Shown piece after piece: positions 26,644 through 35,180 of a DNA stretch of 44,923 nucleotides. Each line of letters opens with the position of its first letter. The first letter of the stretch is position 1. The notes beneath the pieces were generated by a model. It saw only the letters and a list, made by a program, of their open reading frames with translations. It searched no databases and was not told the origin of the DNA. Source of the stretch: an uncultured Alphaproteobacteria bacterium (GTDB taxonomy: Bacteria; Pseudomonadota; Alphaproteobacteria; HIMB59; GCA-002718135); contig CACOAX010000006.1 in assembly GCA_902625365.1 (NCBI GenBank), forward strand, positions 1 through 44,923, written 5' to 3'. The translations under genes were made by a program, and so were the position numbers.

Positions 26644-27793
26644 TAATAAGAAAAAAGAGGCTTATTATACTGCAACACAAATGCAGCTTGTAAGGACAAG
26701 ATTTTTTGGAAACAGATCTGCAATGATAGCTGGTTCAATACTTTTATTCATGATTATCTGTAGTCTATTTGCTGATTTTCTTTCGCCATATGACCCGACA
26801 ATTGCTGGACGTGATAAAGAATATGAAAATGGTGCTCCACAAATACCAATGTTTTGGGATGAAAATGGTTTTTCAGCAAGACCCTTTCTTCATACTTTAA
26901 CAAAATATAGGGGTGCTGATACAAACTTCAGATGGGTTTATAAACTTGACACTGAAAAAAGAAGATATGTGTATTTTTTTGTTAAAGGTTGGGAATATAA
27001 AGTATTTGATTTTAATATAAATTTACCAGGAAAAATTCTTGATTTCAAAATACCAGGATTCACATTTAACACACATTTATTTGGAGTTGATAAAGGTGGC
27101 ATCCATTTATTTGGCACTGATAAAGCTGGAAAAGATTTATTCAGCCGAACACTAAATGCAATTTATATTTCTTTAGCAGTTGGAACTTTAGGTGTCATTA
27201 TTTCATTTGTGTTATCATTAATAATTGGAGGAATATCTGGTTATTATGGAGGTTGGGTAGATAGCTTGTTGCAAATGTTTACTGATGCAATACGAACAGT
27301 TCCACCAATTCCGTTGTTTATGTGTTTAGCTGCTTTCGCACCATTAGAATGGAGCTCAGAATTAAGATTTTTTTTCATATCGTGTTTATTAGGTTTAATT
27401 TCATGGCCAACACTAGCAAGAAGAGTAAGAACTCATTTACTAAGTGAAAGAAGTCAAGAATATATTCTAGCAGCTAAATTATGTGGCGCATCATCAACAC
27501 ATATAATTGTTCGACATCTTTTACCAAGCTTTACAAGTTATATCATTGTAGATCTCGTAATAAGTTTTCCGTATATGTTACTTTCAGAAACAGCCTTGAG
27601 TTTTATAGGTTTAGGATTAAGGGAACCAGTTAACTCTTTAGGTGTTCTGCTCCAAAATGCAACAAAGGCAGATGTACTTCTAAATTATCAATGGTATTTT
27701 ATACCAGTATTTTTCCTTGTAGTTCTAATATTAACATTTGTTTATGTTGGTGACGGTCTAAGAGATGCAGCTGATCCTCATAAGGTGAAGTAA
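26633..27793 (+). CDS. ABC transporter permease, DppC/OppC type with periplasmic insertion
   Basis: This 386-residue permease starts at GTG 26633, 11 bases inside the previous gene and about 6 bases after AAGGGG. A first helix near residues 30-52 is followed by a long insert to about residue 165, including FFVKGWEYKVF and HLFGTDKAGKDLFSR, which makes it about 90 residues longer than OppC. The EAA loop is EYILAAKLCGASSTHIIVRH followed by LLPSF. As I recall, similar inserts occur in family-5 transporters for oligosaccharides. The next gene starts immediately after its stop. Confidence 0.9.
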   Translation: MEVSNKKKEAYYTATQMQLVRTRFFGNRSAMIAGSILLFMIICSLFADFLSPYDPTIAGRDKEYENGAPQIPMFWDENGFSARPFLHTLTKYRGADTNFRWVYKLDTEKRRYVYFFVKGWEYKVFDFNINLPGKILDFKIPGFTFNTHLFGVDKGGIHLFGTDKAGKDLFSRTLNAIYISLAVGTLGVIISFVLSLIIGGISGYYGGWVDSLLQMFTDAIRTVPPIPLFMCLAAFAPLEWSSELRFFFISCLLGLISWPTLARRVRTHLLSERSQEYILAAKLCGASSTHIIVRHLLPSFTSYIIVDLVISFPYMLLSETALSFIGLGLREPVNSLGVLLQNATKADVLLNYQWYFIPVFFLVVLILTFVYVGDGLRDAADPHKVK

Positions 27794-28774
27794 ATGTCAA
27801 ACCTACTAGAAGTTAAAAATTTAGATGTTAAGTTTGATACTGATGAGGGAAGAATTACAGCCGTAGAAAATATATCTTTTACTTTACAGCAAGGTAAAGT
27901 TTTAGGAATTGTTGGTGAATCAGGTTCAGGAAAATCAGTAACTGCAAAATCTATTATGCAACTTAATCCTGGTAATACTTTTTATAATAATAATGCGGAA
28001 ATAATATTAGATAATGAGAATACTCTCAATTTTGTTAGTAAAGAGGATCTGCGTAAAATAAGAGGCGGTAAAGTTTCAATGATATTTCAAGAGCCTATGG
28101 CAAGTTTTGCTCCAGCTATAAAAATAGGTAAACAAATGATAGAACAATTATTAATACACCGAGATATTAATAAAGAAGATGCAAAGAAAATATCTATAAA
28201 TATGTTAAATAGAGTGGGTATTGCAGATGCTGAAAAAAGATTTAATCAATATGCATTTGAGTTATCAGGAGGTATGCGTCAACGAGCAATGATAGCAATG
28301 GCATTATCTACTATGCCTAAATTACTTCTTGCAGATGAGCCTACTACAGCTTTAGATGTTACAATACAGGCTCAAGTCATAGATTTAATAAAAGATATAA
28401 TAAGAGAATATCAAATGGGTGTAATTTTTATTACTCATGATTTAGGTGTTATAGCTCAAGTTGCAGATGAAGTTGCCGTTATGTATTTAGGAAGAATAGT
28501 AGAAAAAGGTCCAGTTAATGAGATATTAAAAAATCCAAAACATCCTTACACAAAAGGTTTACTTGAAGCTTTACCTGATATTAATAACTTAGATGCTCCA
28601 CTTAAACCTATCCCAGGTAATATTCCTAGTCCATTAGATAGACCAACTGCTTGTGTTTTTAGAACAAGGTGTCCAAACCCATGTGATGATTGTCGGGAAG
28701 GTAAAACTGAAATGGGTTTAATCGAAGTTGAACCAGGACACTGGGTTGATCAATGTTGTATTAATTGTGGTTAG
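27794..28774 (+). CDS. ABC transporter ATP-binding protein, DppD/OppD type
   Basis: This 326-residue ATPase has Walker A GESGSGKS, the signature ELSGGMRQRAMIA, Walker B LLLADEPTTALD and the H-loop ITHDLG. It follows the permease stop with no spacing. The last 40 residues (from Cys287) are rich in cysteine. They replace the usual OppD tail, and 34 of 40 residues are identical to the tail of the neighbouring ATPase, far more than the rest of the two proteins. The tail carries CVFRTRCPNPCDDC and ends HWVDQCCINCG. In this family such tails may bind an iron-sulfur cluster. Confidence 0.93.
   Translation: MSNLLEVKNLDVKFDTDEGRITAVENISFTLQQGKVLGIVGESGSGKSVTAKSIMQLNPGNTFYNNNAEIILDNENTLNFVSKEDLRKIRGGKVSMIFQEPMASFAPAIKIGKQMIEQLLIHRDINKEDAKKISINMLNRVGIADAEKRFNQYAFELSGGMRQRAMIAMALSTMPKLLLADEPTTALDVTIQAQVIDLIKDIIREYQMGVIFITHDLGVIAQVADEVAVMYLGRIVEKGPVNEILKNPKHPYTKGLLEALPDINNLDAPLKPIPGNIPSPLDRPTACVFRTRCPNPCDDCREGKTEMGLIEVEPGHWVDQCCINCG
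28652..28774 (+). repeat. Cysteine-rich C-terminal tail shared by the two ABC ATPase genes, first copy
   Basis: The last 40 codons plus stop of the DppD-type gene. The second copy is at 29647-29769 at the end of the DppF-type gene. By eye, 34 of 40 residues agree, and the DNA also stays close, including identical runs. The bodies of the two ATPases are much less alike. Confidence 0.75.
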
Positions 28775-28776
28775 TT

Positions 28777-29769
28777 ATGAGTGAGAATTTAATATCAGTA
28801 AATAATGTTTCAGTAAATTTTGATTATCAAGAGAACTTTATTTCTAAAAAACAAAAAATACATGCTGTAAACAATATTAATATAAAAATTAAAAAAGGAT
28901 CATTTTTTGGACTAGTAGGCGAATCAGGATCTGGTAAAACAACTTTAGGTAGAGCGATACTTGGAGCTAATAAAATTAGTTCAGGAAATGTTATTTTTCA
29001 TGATGATGAAAGAGATTATGATTTAACAAATATAAATAAACAAGATTTAAAAGAATATAGAAAGAAAGCGCAATTAATCTTCCAGGATCCTTATGCAGCT
29101 TTAAGTCCAAGGATGACAGTAAGAGATATTATTGCTGAACCTTTAGAAGTTATGAGAATAACAAATTCTAGGCAAGAAACTGATGATAGGGTTAGAGATA
29201 TAGCATCAAAATGCAGATTAAATCTAGAGCATTTAAGAAGGTTTCCCCATGCTTTTTCTGGGGGTCAAAGACAACGTATTTCAATAGCAAGAGCTTTAGT
29301 AAGTAACCCTAAATTTATTGTAGCAGATGAAAGTGTTGCTGCTTTAGATGTATCCATACAGGCAGATATATTAAATCTTTTAAAACAACTTCAAAATGAA
29401 CTTAATCTTACTTATTTATTTATAAGTCATGACTTAAGTGTCGTTGCACACGTCTGTGATATTGTTGCCGTAATGTATTTAGGGCATATAGTTGAAATGG
29501 CCCCATCAAGAAAATTATTTCAAAACCCTAAACACTCATACACAAAAGCATTACTTTCATCTATTCCTTCAATAGATCCAGAAAATAAATCAAAAGCGAT
29601 AGAACTAAAAGGTGAGATACCAAGTGCACTAAATCCTCCTTCAGGTTGTGTATTTAGAACAAGATGTCCTAATCCATGTGATAATTGCAGGAATGGTGAA
29701 ACTGAAATGGGTTTAATAGAGGTTGAGCCAGAACATTGGGTCGATCAATGTTGTGCAAATTGCAGTTGA
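28777..29769 (+). CDS. ABC transporter ATP-binding protein, DppF/OppF type
   Basis: This 330-residue ATPase has Walker A GESGSGKT, the signature AFSGGQRQRISIA, Walker B FIVADESVAALD and the H-loop ISHDLS. The start is set at ATG 28777, two bases after the upstream stop. A TTG at 28765 would add four residues but lies inside the previous gene. The C-terminal 40 residues, from Cys291, nearly copy those of the 27794-28774 product. Walker B reads DES rather than DEP, which is common in OppF. With its partner it powers the family-5 importer. Confidence 0.93.
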   Translation: MSENLISVNNVSVNFDYQENFISKKQKIHAVNNINIKIKKGSFFGLVGESGSGKTTLGRAILGANKISSGNVIFHDDERDYDLTNINKQDLKEYRKKAQLIFQDPYAALSPRMTVRDIIAEPLEVMRITNSRQETDDRVRDIASKCRLNLEHLRRFPHAFSGGQRQRISIARALVSNPKFIVADESVAALDVSIQADILNLLKQLQNELNLTYLFISHDLSVVAHVCDIVAVMYLGHIVEMAPSRKLFQNPKHSYTKALLSSIPSIDPENKSKAIELKGEIPSALNPPSGCVFRTRCPNPCDNCRNGETEMGLIEVEPEHWVDQCCANCS

Positions 29770-30665
29770 AGAACAATTTATTAATTGCAGTAATTCTATC
29801 TCTTTCAGGTCTTTTTTTATTAGATTGTATGGGCATTGCGATAAAGTTTTTGCGAAATGACTATCCAGCAGCTCAACTTTCTGTTTTTCGAAATTTATTT
29901 GGGATGATCCCATGTGTTATTGCTTTATATTTTTCACAAGATTGGCACCGAAACGGCAGACAAATAAAAATTAAACAGTGGAAGCTAGGATTATTTCGTG
30001 GAGTTTTTGTAGCCTTGGCTCAATTGTGTCTGTACACTTCTTATGCTTACCTCCCATTTGCTTTAGTTGCTACCATGGAATACACAGGACCTATGATGGT
30101 TACTCTTCTTGCTATTCCTATATTAAGTGAAAAATTTGGTTGGTACAAAATGAGTGCAGTAATTTCTGGTTTTGCAGGTATTGTTTTAATTATGCAACCT
30201 TGGTCATCAGATTTTAATTATATGTTATTACTTCCAATACTTGCTGCTTTAGGATATTCGTTAGCAAGGGTAACTTCTTTAAGTTTTGAGGATCATGTTC
30301 CTTCACCACTTATTAATTTATACGGCCAAACAGGAACAATCATAGTAGCATGTATATTAGTGTTGTTTTTTGGTATGTGGGAAAATTTTAATAGTACAAA
30401 TGATTTCTTAGTAGTTTGTGTTATGGGAATTGCAGGAGGATCTGGAACTTTATTATTAATCTACGGTGCTAGAAAAGCAGAGCTTAGTAAAATTATGCCA
30501 TTTGATTACATTGAAATATTTTTTGCACTTATTTTAGGTTGGATATTTTTTGCAGAATGGCCAGTGGACCAACTCTTCCCAGGGGCTTTTTTCATAGTTT
30601 TAGGTGGATTAATCATTTACCTTCAACAAAGAAAAAATAATTTTCAAAGATTAAGAAAAACATAA
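29766..30665 (+). CDS. EamA/DMT-family transporter in the family-5 transporter operon
   Basis: This membrane protein of about 299 residues has ten predicted helices and two EamA repeats. The start is uncertain. TTG at 29766 overlaps the previous stop by four bases (TTGA) and gives a compact N-terminus (KNNLLIAVILSLSG). ATG at 29748 would add six residues and lies inside the ATPase gene. It ends with a one-base overlap with the aldose epimerase gene (TAATG). Its substrate is unknown, but its place between an importer and a sugar enzyme suggests export or exchange of a metabolite of the imported compound. Confidence 0.85.
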   Translation: MKNNLLIAVILSLSGLFLLDCMGIAIKFLRNDYPAAQLSVFRNLFGMIPCVIALYFSQDWHRNGRQIKIKQWKLGLFRGVFVALAQLCLYTSYAYLPFALVATMEYTGPMMVTLLAIPILSEKFGWYKMSAVISGFAGIVLIMQPWSSDFNYMLLLPILAALGYSLARVTSLSFEDHVPSPLINLYGQTGTIIVACILVLFFGMWENFNSTNDFLVVCVMGIAGGSGTLLLIYGARKAELSKIMPFDYIEIFFALILGWIFFAEWPVDQLFPGAFFIVLGGLIIYLQQRKNNFQRLRKT

Positions 30666-31717
30666 TGGAATACAAAATTAACAAACTTCAAAATGATAAA
30701 GGTTTAGATATTGATATAGTCAATATTATTAATTCAAATAATTACAGTTTTAGTTTTTATACATATGGTGGCTATATAAGTGAAGTATGTATTCCAACTT
30801 ATCCCAATGACTCTGAAACAGAAGATGTATTATTGGGTTATGGTAATTTAGATGATTGCCTGGAAGCGCATGAATATTTCAATTCAATTATTGGAAGAGT
30901 TTGTAATAGAATAGGGAAAAGTAAATTTACTCTTAATGGAGAAGAATATAATTTATATTCTAATACTGAGCCTGATCATCTTCATGGTGGAAAGATAGGT
31001 TTTAATAAAAAGATTTGGAAAATAGCTGATATTAAAAAAACAAGTGAAAGTATAAAAGTAGAGATCACTTATTACTCTAAACATTTAGAAGAAAATTATC
31101 CAGGCAACTTAAATTGTAAAACTATTTACGAGCTTAATAACAATAACGAAATTTTAATTTCATTTAATGCTACTACAGATCAAGATACTATTGTTAATAT
31201 GACTAATCATAATTATTGGAATTTTCATGGTCATAAAGATAATTACAAAAATATTACTGACCATGTTGTCAGAATATCATCAAATCAAATTTGTGAAACT
31301 GATGAGGGATCAATTCCTACTGGAAAGCTATTAGATGTAGTTGATACAAAATATGACCTTAATAACTCATTTGAAATAAATAATTCTTTTTTAGAAAGTG
31401 GAGGTATCGATCACAATTATGTTCTTAAAGATCATTCTATTGATAAATCTATAGCTTCCATCTACAGTAATATTACTGGTATGGGAGTTGAATACTCGAC
31501 TGATCAACCTGGAATACAATTTTATACTGGGAATATGATGAAAGACTCATACGATGGCAAACATACTCGTAATTATGGCTTACAATATGGAATGTGTTTA
31601 GAGACGCAAATGTTTCCTGATGCTATTAATCAACCAAATTTTCCATCAACTATATTAAAAGTAGGTGAAACATATAATTCAAATACAAAAATAAAATTAA
31701 GAAATGATTTCAAATAA
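30665..31717 (+). CDS. galM: Aldose 1-epimerase (mutarotase)
   Basis: This 350-residue enzyme interconverts the alpha and beta anomers of aldoses. It shows the family motifs IIGRVCNRIG, DHLHGGKIGFNK with a conserved histidine, the catalytic-region TNHNYWNFHG, and LETQMFPDAINQP with the catalytic glutamate. It shares one base with the preceding transporter and so belongs to the family-5 ABC operon. This is the best evidence that the operon handles a sugar or sugar derivative. The exact aldose, including sulfosugars that have their own mutarotases, cannot be told from sequence. Confidence 0.93.
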   Translation: MEYKINKLQNDKGLDIDIVNIINSNNYSFSFYTYGGYISEVCIPTYPNDSETEDVLLGYGNLDDCLEAHEYFNSIIGRVCNRIGKSKFTLNGEEYNLYSNTEPDHLHGGKIGFNKKIWKIADIKKTSESIKVEITYYSKHLEENYPGNLNCKTIYELNNNNEILISFNATTDQDTIVNMTNHNYWNFHGHKDNYKNITDHVVRISSNQICETDEGSIPTGKLLDVVDTKYDLNNSFEINNSFLESGGIDHNYVLKDHSIDKSIASIYSNITGMGVEYSTDQPGIQFYTGNMMKDSYDGKHTRNYGLQYGMCLETQMFPDAINQPNFPSTILKVGETYNSNTKIKLRNDFK

Positions 31718-31763
31718 ATTAATTTATTGTTTTATAATTTGATATCTATAGACATCTGCATAA

Positions 31764-32264
31764 ATGAAGATTAGTAAAAAAATCATTGATAATTTAAAAT
31801 TAGGTGGAGTAGATTTTTACTTAAGTGTTCCTTGTAAGTTATTAGCTAATATGATTGATATTCTTGAAAATGATAATGATGTTTATTATTCCGCTGTACC
31901 AAGAGAAGAAGAAGGTATGGGTATTTGTGCTGGAGCTTATTTAGGAAATAAATTCCCGTGTATAATGATGCAAAATACAGGAATAGGAAATTCAGTGAAT
32001 GCAATTGTTTCTTTATTACAATTATATCAAATGCCTGTTGTTTTCCTAATTAGTTATAGAGGTACACCAGGTGAGCTAGTAGGAGCTCAAGGTGGAATGG
32101 CCAAAATAACTGAAGATATCTTAAAAACGTTGAGAATACCTATGTTGCATTGTTCTTCAGAAAATGATCTTGAGAAAATTTCAACATTTAGCAAACATGC
32201 AAAAGTTGTGGAGTCACCAGTTGCTATATTATGTGATTTCAATTTAATGAAAGATGATACATGA
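31764..32264 (+). CDS. comD: Sulfopyruvate/phosphonopyruvate decarboxylase, alpha (Pyr-domain) subunit
   Basis: This 166-residue protein is the N-terminal, pyrimidine-binding half of a thiamine-diphosphate decarboxylase. The cofactor-activating glutamate lies in PREEEGMGICAGAYLG (about 48-50). The segments YLSVPCKLLANMI, MQNTGIGNSVNAIVSL and ISYRGTPGELVGAQGG are typical of the sulfopyruvate decarboxylase ComD / phosphonopyruvate decarboxylase group. Its stop overlaps the beta subunit by four bases (ATGA). The complex would decarboxylate sulfopyruvate to sulfoacetaldehyde or phosphonopyruvate to phosphonoacetaldehyde. No phosphoenolpyruvate mutase is adjacent, which favours sulfopyruvate. The gene lies 46 bases after the epimerase and may be in its operon. 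Confidence 0.85.
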   Translation: MKISKKIIDNLKLGGVDFYLSVPCKLLANMIDILENDNDVYYSAVPREEEGMGICAGAYLGNKFPCIMMQNTGIGNSVNAIVSLLQLYQMPVVFLISYRGTPGELVGAQGGMAKITEDILKTLRIPMLHCSSENDLEKISTFSKHAKVVESPVAILCDFNLMKDDT

Positions 32265-32830
32265 ACCGTTTTGATTTGTTAAATAAGATACAAAATATTC
32301 TTAAAGATAACTTAGTTATATGCAATATAGGCCTTCCATCTCAAGAGTTGTATCAAATTAACGATCAACCAAACTTTTTTTACATGTTAGGCAGTATGGG
32401 CTTGTCTTCTTCTATTGGCTTAGGTTTGTCATTATCTCAAAATAAAGATGTTATTAGTATAGATGGTGATGGATCTATTTTAATGAATATGAATACACTG
32501 GCAACAATTGGTAATAGAGCACCATCAAACTATACTTTATTAATTATAGATAATGGTTCATATGGATCAACAGGAGATCAAAGGACTTTTACTGATGAAA
32601 ATACTTCTTTAAAAGATGTTGCAATAGGAGCTGGTTGTAAAAATGTAGTTGAATGCTCTGGAGATGAAACAGCAAATGAAATATCAAAAGCTATTGATGA
32701 TAAAGATAATTCTTATGTAATTATTTCAAAAATTAATTCTGGTAATGTAAAAATTGATCCAATTCCTCTCAATCCTATAACCATACGTGACAGATTTAGA
32801 AAGTATATTGGTATAGTTAAATACCTCTAA
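32261..32830 (+). CDS. comE: Sulfopyruvate/phosphonopyruvate decarboxylase, beta (PP-domain) subunit
   Basis: This 189-residue protein is the diphosphate-binding half. The thiamine-diphosphate motif begins GDGS at residues 69-72 and closes with DN at 97-98, a spacing normal for the GDG-X(about 25)-N motif. The segment NGSYGSTGDQRT follows, as in ComE and phosphonopyruvate decarboxylases. The two subunits are separate here, as in the archaeal and some bacterial sulfopyruvate decarboxylases, while phosphonopyruvate decarboxylase is usually one chain. Stoichiometric assembly with the 31764-32264 product is expected from the four-base overlap. Confidence 0.87.
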   Translation: MNRFDLLNKIQNILKDNLVICNIGLPSQELYQINDQPNFFYMLGSMGLSSSIGLGLSLSQNKDVISIDGDGSILMNMNTLATIGNRAPSNYTLLIIDNGSYGSTGDQRTFTDENTSLKDVAIGAGCKNVVECSGDETANEISKAIDDKDNSYVIISKINSGNVKIDPIPLNPITIRDRFRKYIGIVKYL

Positions 32831-32883
32831 TTAAATATTTATAATCAATTGTGCAGGTTCAATATTATTAAAAAATTTATTAT

Positions 32884-34068
32884 TTAAATAACAGATTTTA
32901 TTATACCGCGTAATTCAGACAGTCCCATTAACCTACCAATTGCTGTATAACCTGGATTAAAATTTTTTTTGCTTTGGTCATCTAATAATGAGTGTCCATG
33001 ATCTGGCCTCATTGGAATTTCAATTTTTTTTATCTTACTTCTTCTTTTTTCTTCTTTTAAAATCATTTTAATTAGTCTAACAAAATCGATATCTCCTTTT
33101 AAGTGATTTGACTCATAGAAGCTTTTCCTATCTTTTTCTTTTTTTATATTTCTAAGATGAATAAAGTTTACTCTTTTTTTAAATTTACTAAAAATTTTAT
33201 AAACATCATTACTAAAGTTTGATGCTAGTGATCCAGCACAAAATGTCATACCATTACAAGAAGAGTTGTATGAATCTAAAATATATTTGTAATCCTCTAA
33301 AGTAGACACAATTCTTGGTACACCAAAAAGTGGAATAGGCGGATCATCTGGATGTATACCCATTTTTACCTTATTTTCTTCCGCTACGGGCATTATTTCT
33401 TTTATAAATTCTCTTAAATTTTGTTTTAAATCTTTATTAGTTACTTTTTTATAAGCGTTAAGCATTTTTTTAAATTCGTTTATCGAATATTTAGTTTCTG
33501 AAGCTGGTAAACCTCCCATGACTGCTAATTTTAAGTTTTTGATATCATTTGTATTCATTGATTTAAAAAATTTCTCAGCATTTTTTATTTGTTTGAATGT
33601 GTATCTTTTTTCTAAATCTTTTAATTTAAGAATATACATTTCAAAAATAATTATTTGCAGATAGTTAAATTTCAGGGCTAAACCATCTGTTGGTAATTTA
33701 AAATCTAATTGTGTTCTTGTCCAATCTACTATGGGCATAAAATTATAGCAAATAGTGTAAATATTATTTGAAGCAATATTTGCTATTGTATCTTTGTAAT
33801 TACTTATTAATTTTTTGAAGTTTTTAGTTCTTAATTTTATATTATTATGTACGGGAATGCTTTCAACGACATTCCATTTTAAATTTATATTATAAGAATT
33901 ATTATTTTTGTTTATGTAATCTATTCTTTTTTTGACATCTTTTTTACTCCATTTTTCACCATATGGAATTTGATGAAGTGACGTTACAACATATTCTGCG
34001 TTTGCTTGTCTTATATCAGTTAATTTAACAGGATCGTTCGGGCCATACCATCTAAATGAATTTTGCAT
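32884..34068 (-). CDS. uxuA: Mannonate dehydratase
   Basis: This 394-residue enzyme dehydrates D-mannonate to 2-keto-3-deoxygluconate in hexuronate catabolism. It shows the start FRWYGPNDPV, the motif MGIHPDDPPIPLFGVPRI, CAGSLAS and the C-terminal IPMRPDHGHSLLDD, all typical of UxuA. Length is normal. No other hexuronate gene (uronate isomerase, fructuronate reductase) is adjacent, although an SDR dehydrogenase of possible sugar-acid type lies at 15628-16395. It diverges from the aldo/keto reductase gene across 89 AT-rich bases. Lysine-rich composition reflects the low GC content. Confidence 0.93.
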   Translation of the reverse strand: MQNSFRWYGPNDPVKLTDIRQANAEYVVTSLHQIPYGEKWSKKDVKKRIDYINKNNNSYNINLKWNVVESIPVHNNIKLRTKNFKKLISNYKDTIANIASNNIYTICYNFMPIVDWTRTQLDFKLPTDGLALKFNYLQIIIFEMYILKLKDLEKRYTFKQIKNAEKFFKSMNTNDIKNLKLAVMGGLPASETKYSINEFKKMLNAYKKVTNKDLKQNLREFIKEIMPVAEENKVKMGIHPDDPPIPLFGVPRIVSTLEDYKYILDSYNSSCNGMTFCAGSLASNFSNDVYKIFSKFKKRVNFIHLRNIKKEKDRKSFYESNHLKGDIDFVRLIKMILKEEKRRSKIKKIEIPMRPDHGHSLLDDQSKKNFNPGYTAIGRLMGLSELRGIIKSVI

Positions 34069-34157
34069 ATAATATTTATAACTAATAAACTTATAAATTA
34101 AAAATAATTTCTATATTTGTTGATTTATTTAATTAATTTTAATAATTTTAATATTAT

Positions 34158-35162
34158 ATGGAAAAAAGAAACTTAGGTAAAACAGATATCAAACTTACAT
34201 CAATTGGATTTGGTGGAGCTCCTTTAGGGAATTTATTTGAAGAATTAAATGAAACTGATTGTTTTAATATTGTTAAAAGTTGTTTTGAAAATAATATTAA
34301 TCTCTATGACACATCTCCTTTATATGGATATGGTTTAAGTGAACACAGAATTGGTAATTTTATAAAAAACATTGATCCTAAAAGCTATTATCTCTCAACC
34401 AAGGTTGGCAGATATCTAACCCCAGAAAGAAATTATTATAAGGATGGAAAGTTTAAAGGCCACATAAATTTTATTCCAAACTTTGATTATTCTTATGATG
34501 GAGTTATGAAATCATTTGATCAATCGATACACAGATTAGCAGTACCAAAAATCGATATTTGTTTGATTCATGATGTAGATAGATACACTTTTGGTAATGA
34601 AGTAGATCATTATTTTAAAATAGCAATGAATGGCGCATATAAAGCATTAAATGATCTTAAAGAACAAAAAGTTATTAGAGCTATTGGAGTAGGATTAAAT
34701 GATGCTGATATTTGTACAAGATTTGCAAATGAAGGTGATTTTGATTGTATGCTACTTGCAGGAAGATATACACTTCTAGATCAAACTGCACTCGATGAAT
34801 TTTTTCCAATTGCAAAAAAAAATAATATTGGAATAATTTTAGGTGGTGTTTTCAATTCAGGAATTTTAGCAAAAGGTATTGGTGATCAAATAACCTATAG
34901 GTATGATAAAATACCAATCGATATAAAAGAAAAATATCTAAGTATATCTAAAATTTGTTCACAATACGATGTTCCTGTATCTGCTGCAGCACTCCAATTT
35001 TCGTACTCTAATAAATTAATATCATCTATGATTTTAGGTATTGATAGAGTTGAACAAATTCAACAGAACTTTGAAAATTTAAACTATCCTATACCAAAAG
35101 AATTATGGGATCATTTAATAAAAGAAAAACTTCTAGATGAGAGAAGTATGATTAATGTCTAG
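34158..35162 (+). CDS. Aldo/keto reductase, L-fucose / D-threo-aldose dehydrogenase type
   Basis: This 334-residue cytoplasmic oxidoreductase has the AKR catalytic tetrad: Asp51, Tyr56, Lys82 and His138. The start (RNLGKTDIKLTSIGFGG) and the region DTSPLYGYGLSEHRIG are of the L-fucose dehydrogenase / D-threo-aldose 1-dehydrogenase / pyridoxal 4-dehydrogenase group, which oxidise an aldose to a lactone with NAD(P). It diverges from mannonate dehydratase and probably belongs to the same sugar-acid catabolism. The specific sugar is not determined. Confidence 0.88.
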   Translation: MEKRNLGKTDIKLTSIGFGGAPLGNLFEELNETDCFNIVKSCFENNINLYDTSPLYGYGLSEHRIGNFIKNIDPKSYYLSTKVGRYLTPERNYYKDGKFKGHINFIPNFDYSYDGVMKSFDQSIHRLAVPKIDICLIHDVDRYTFGNEVDHYFKIAMNGAYKALNDLKEQKVIRAIGVGLNDADICTRFANEGDFDCMLLAGRYTLLDQTALDEFFPIAKKNNIGIILGGVFNSGILAKGIGDQITYRYDKIPIDIKEKYLSISKICSQYDVPVSAAALQFSYSNKLISSMILGIDRVEQIQQNFENLNYPIPKELWDHLIKEKLLDERSMINV

Positions 35163-35180
35163 CTAATAAATATTTTCAAA

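Noticed and set aside
31718-31763. TATAAT box before the decarboxylase genes, suggesting a separate promoter
   Set aside because: No acceptable -35 element at proper spacing; such boxes are frequent in DNA of this composition.
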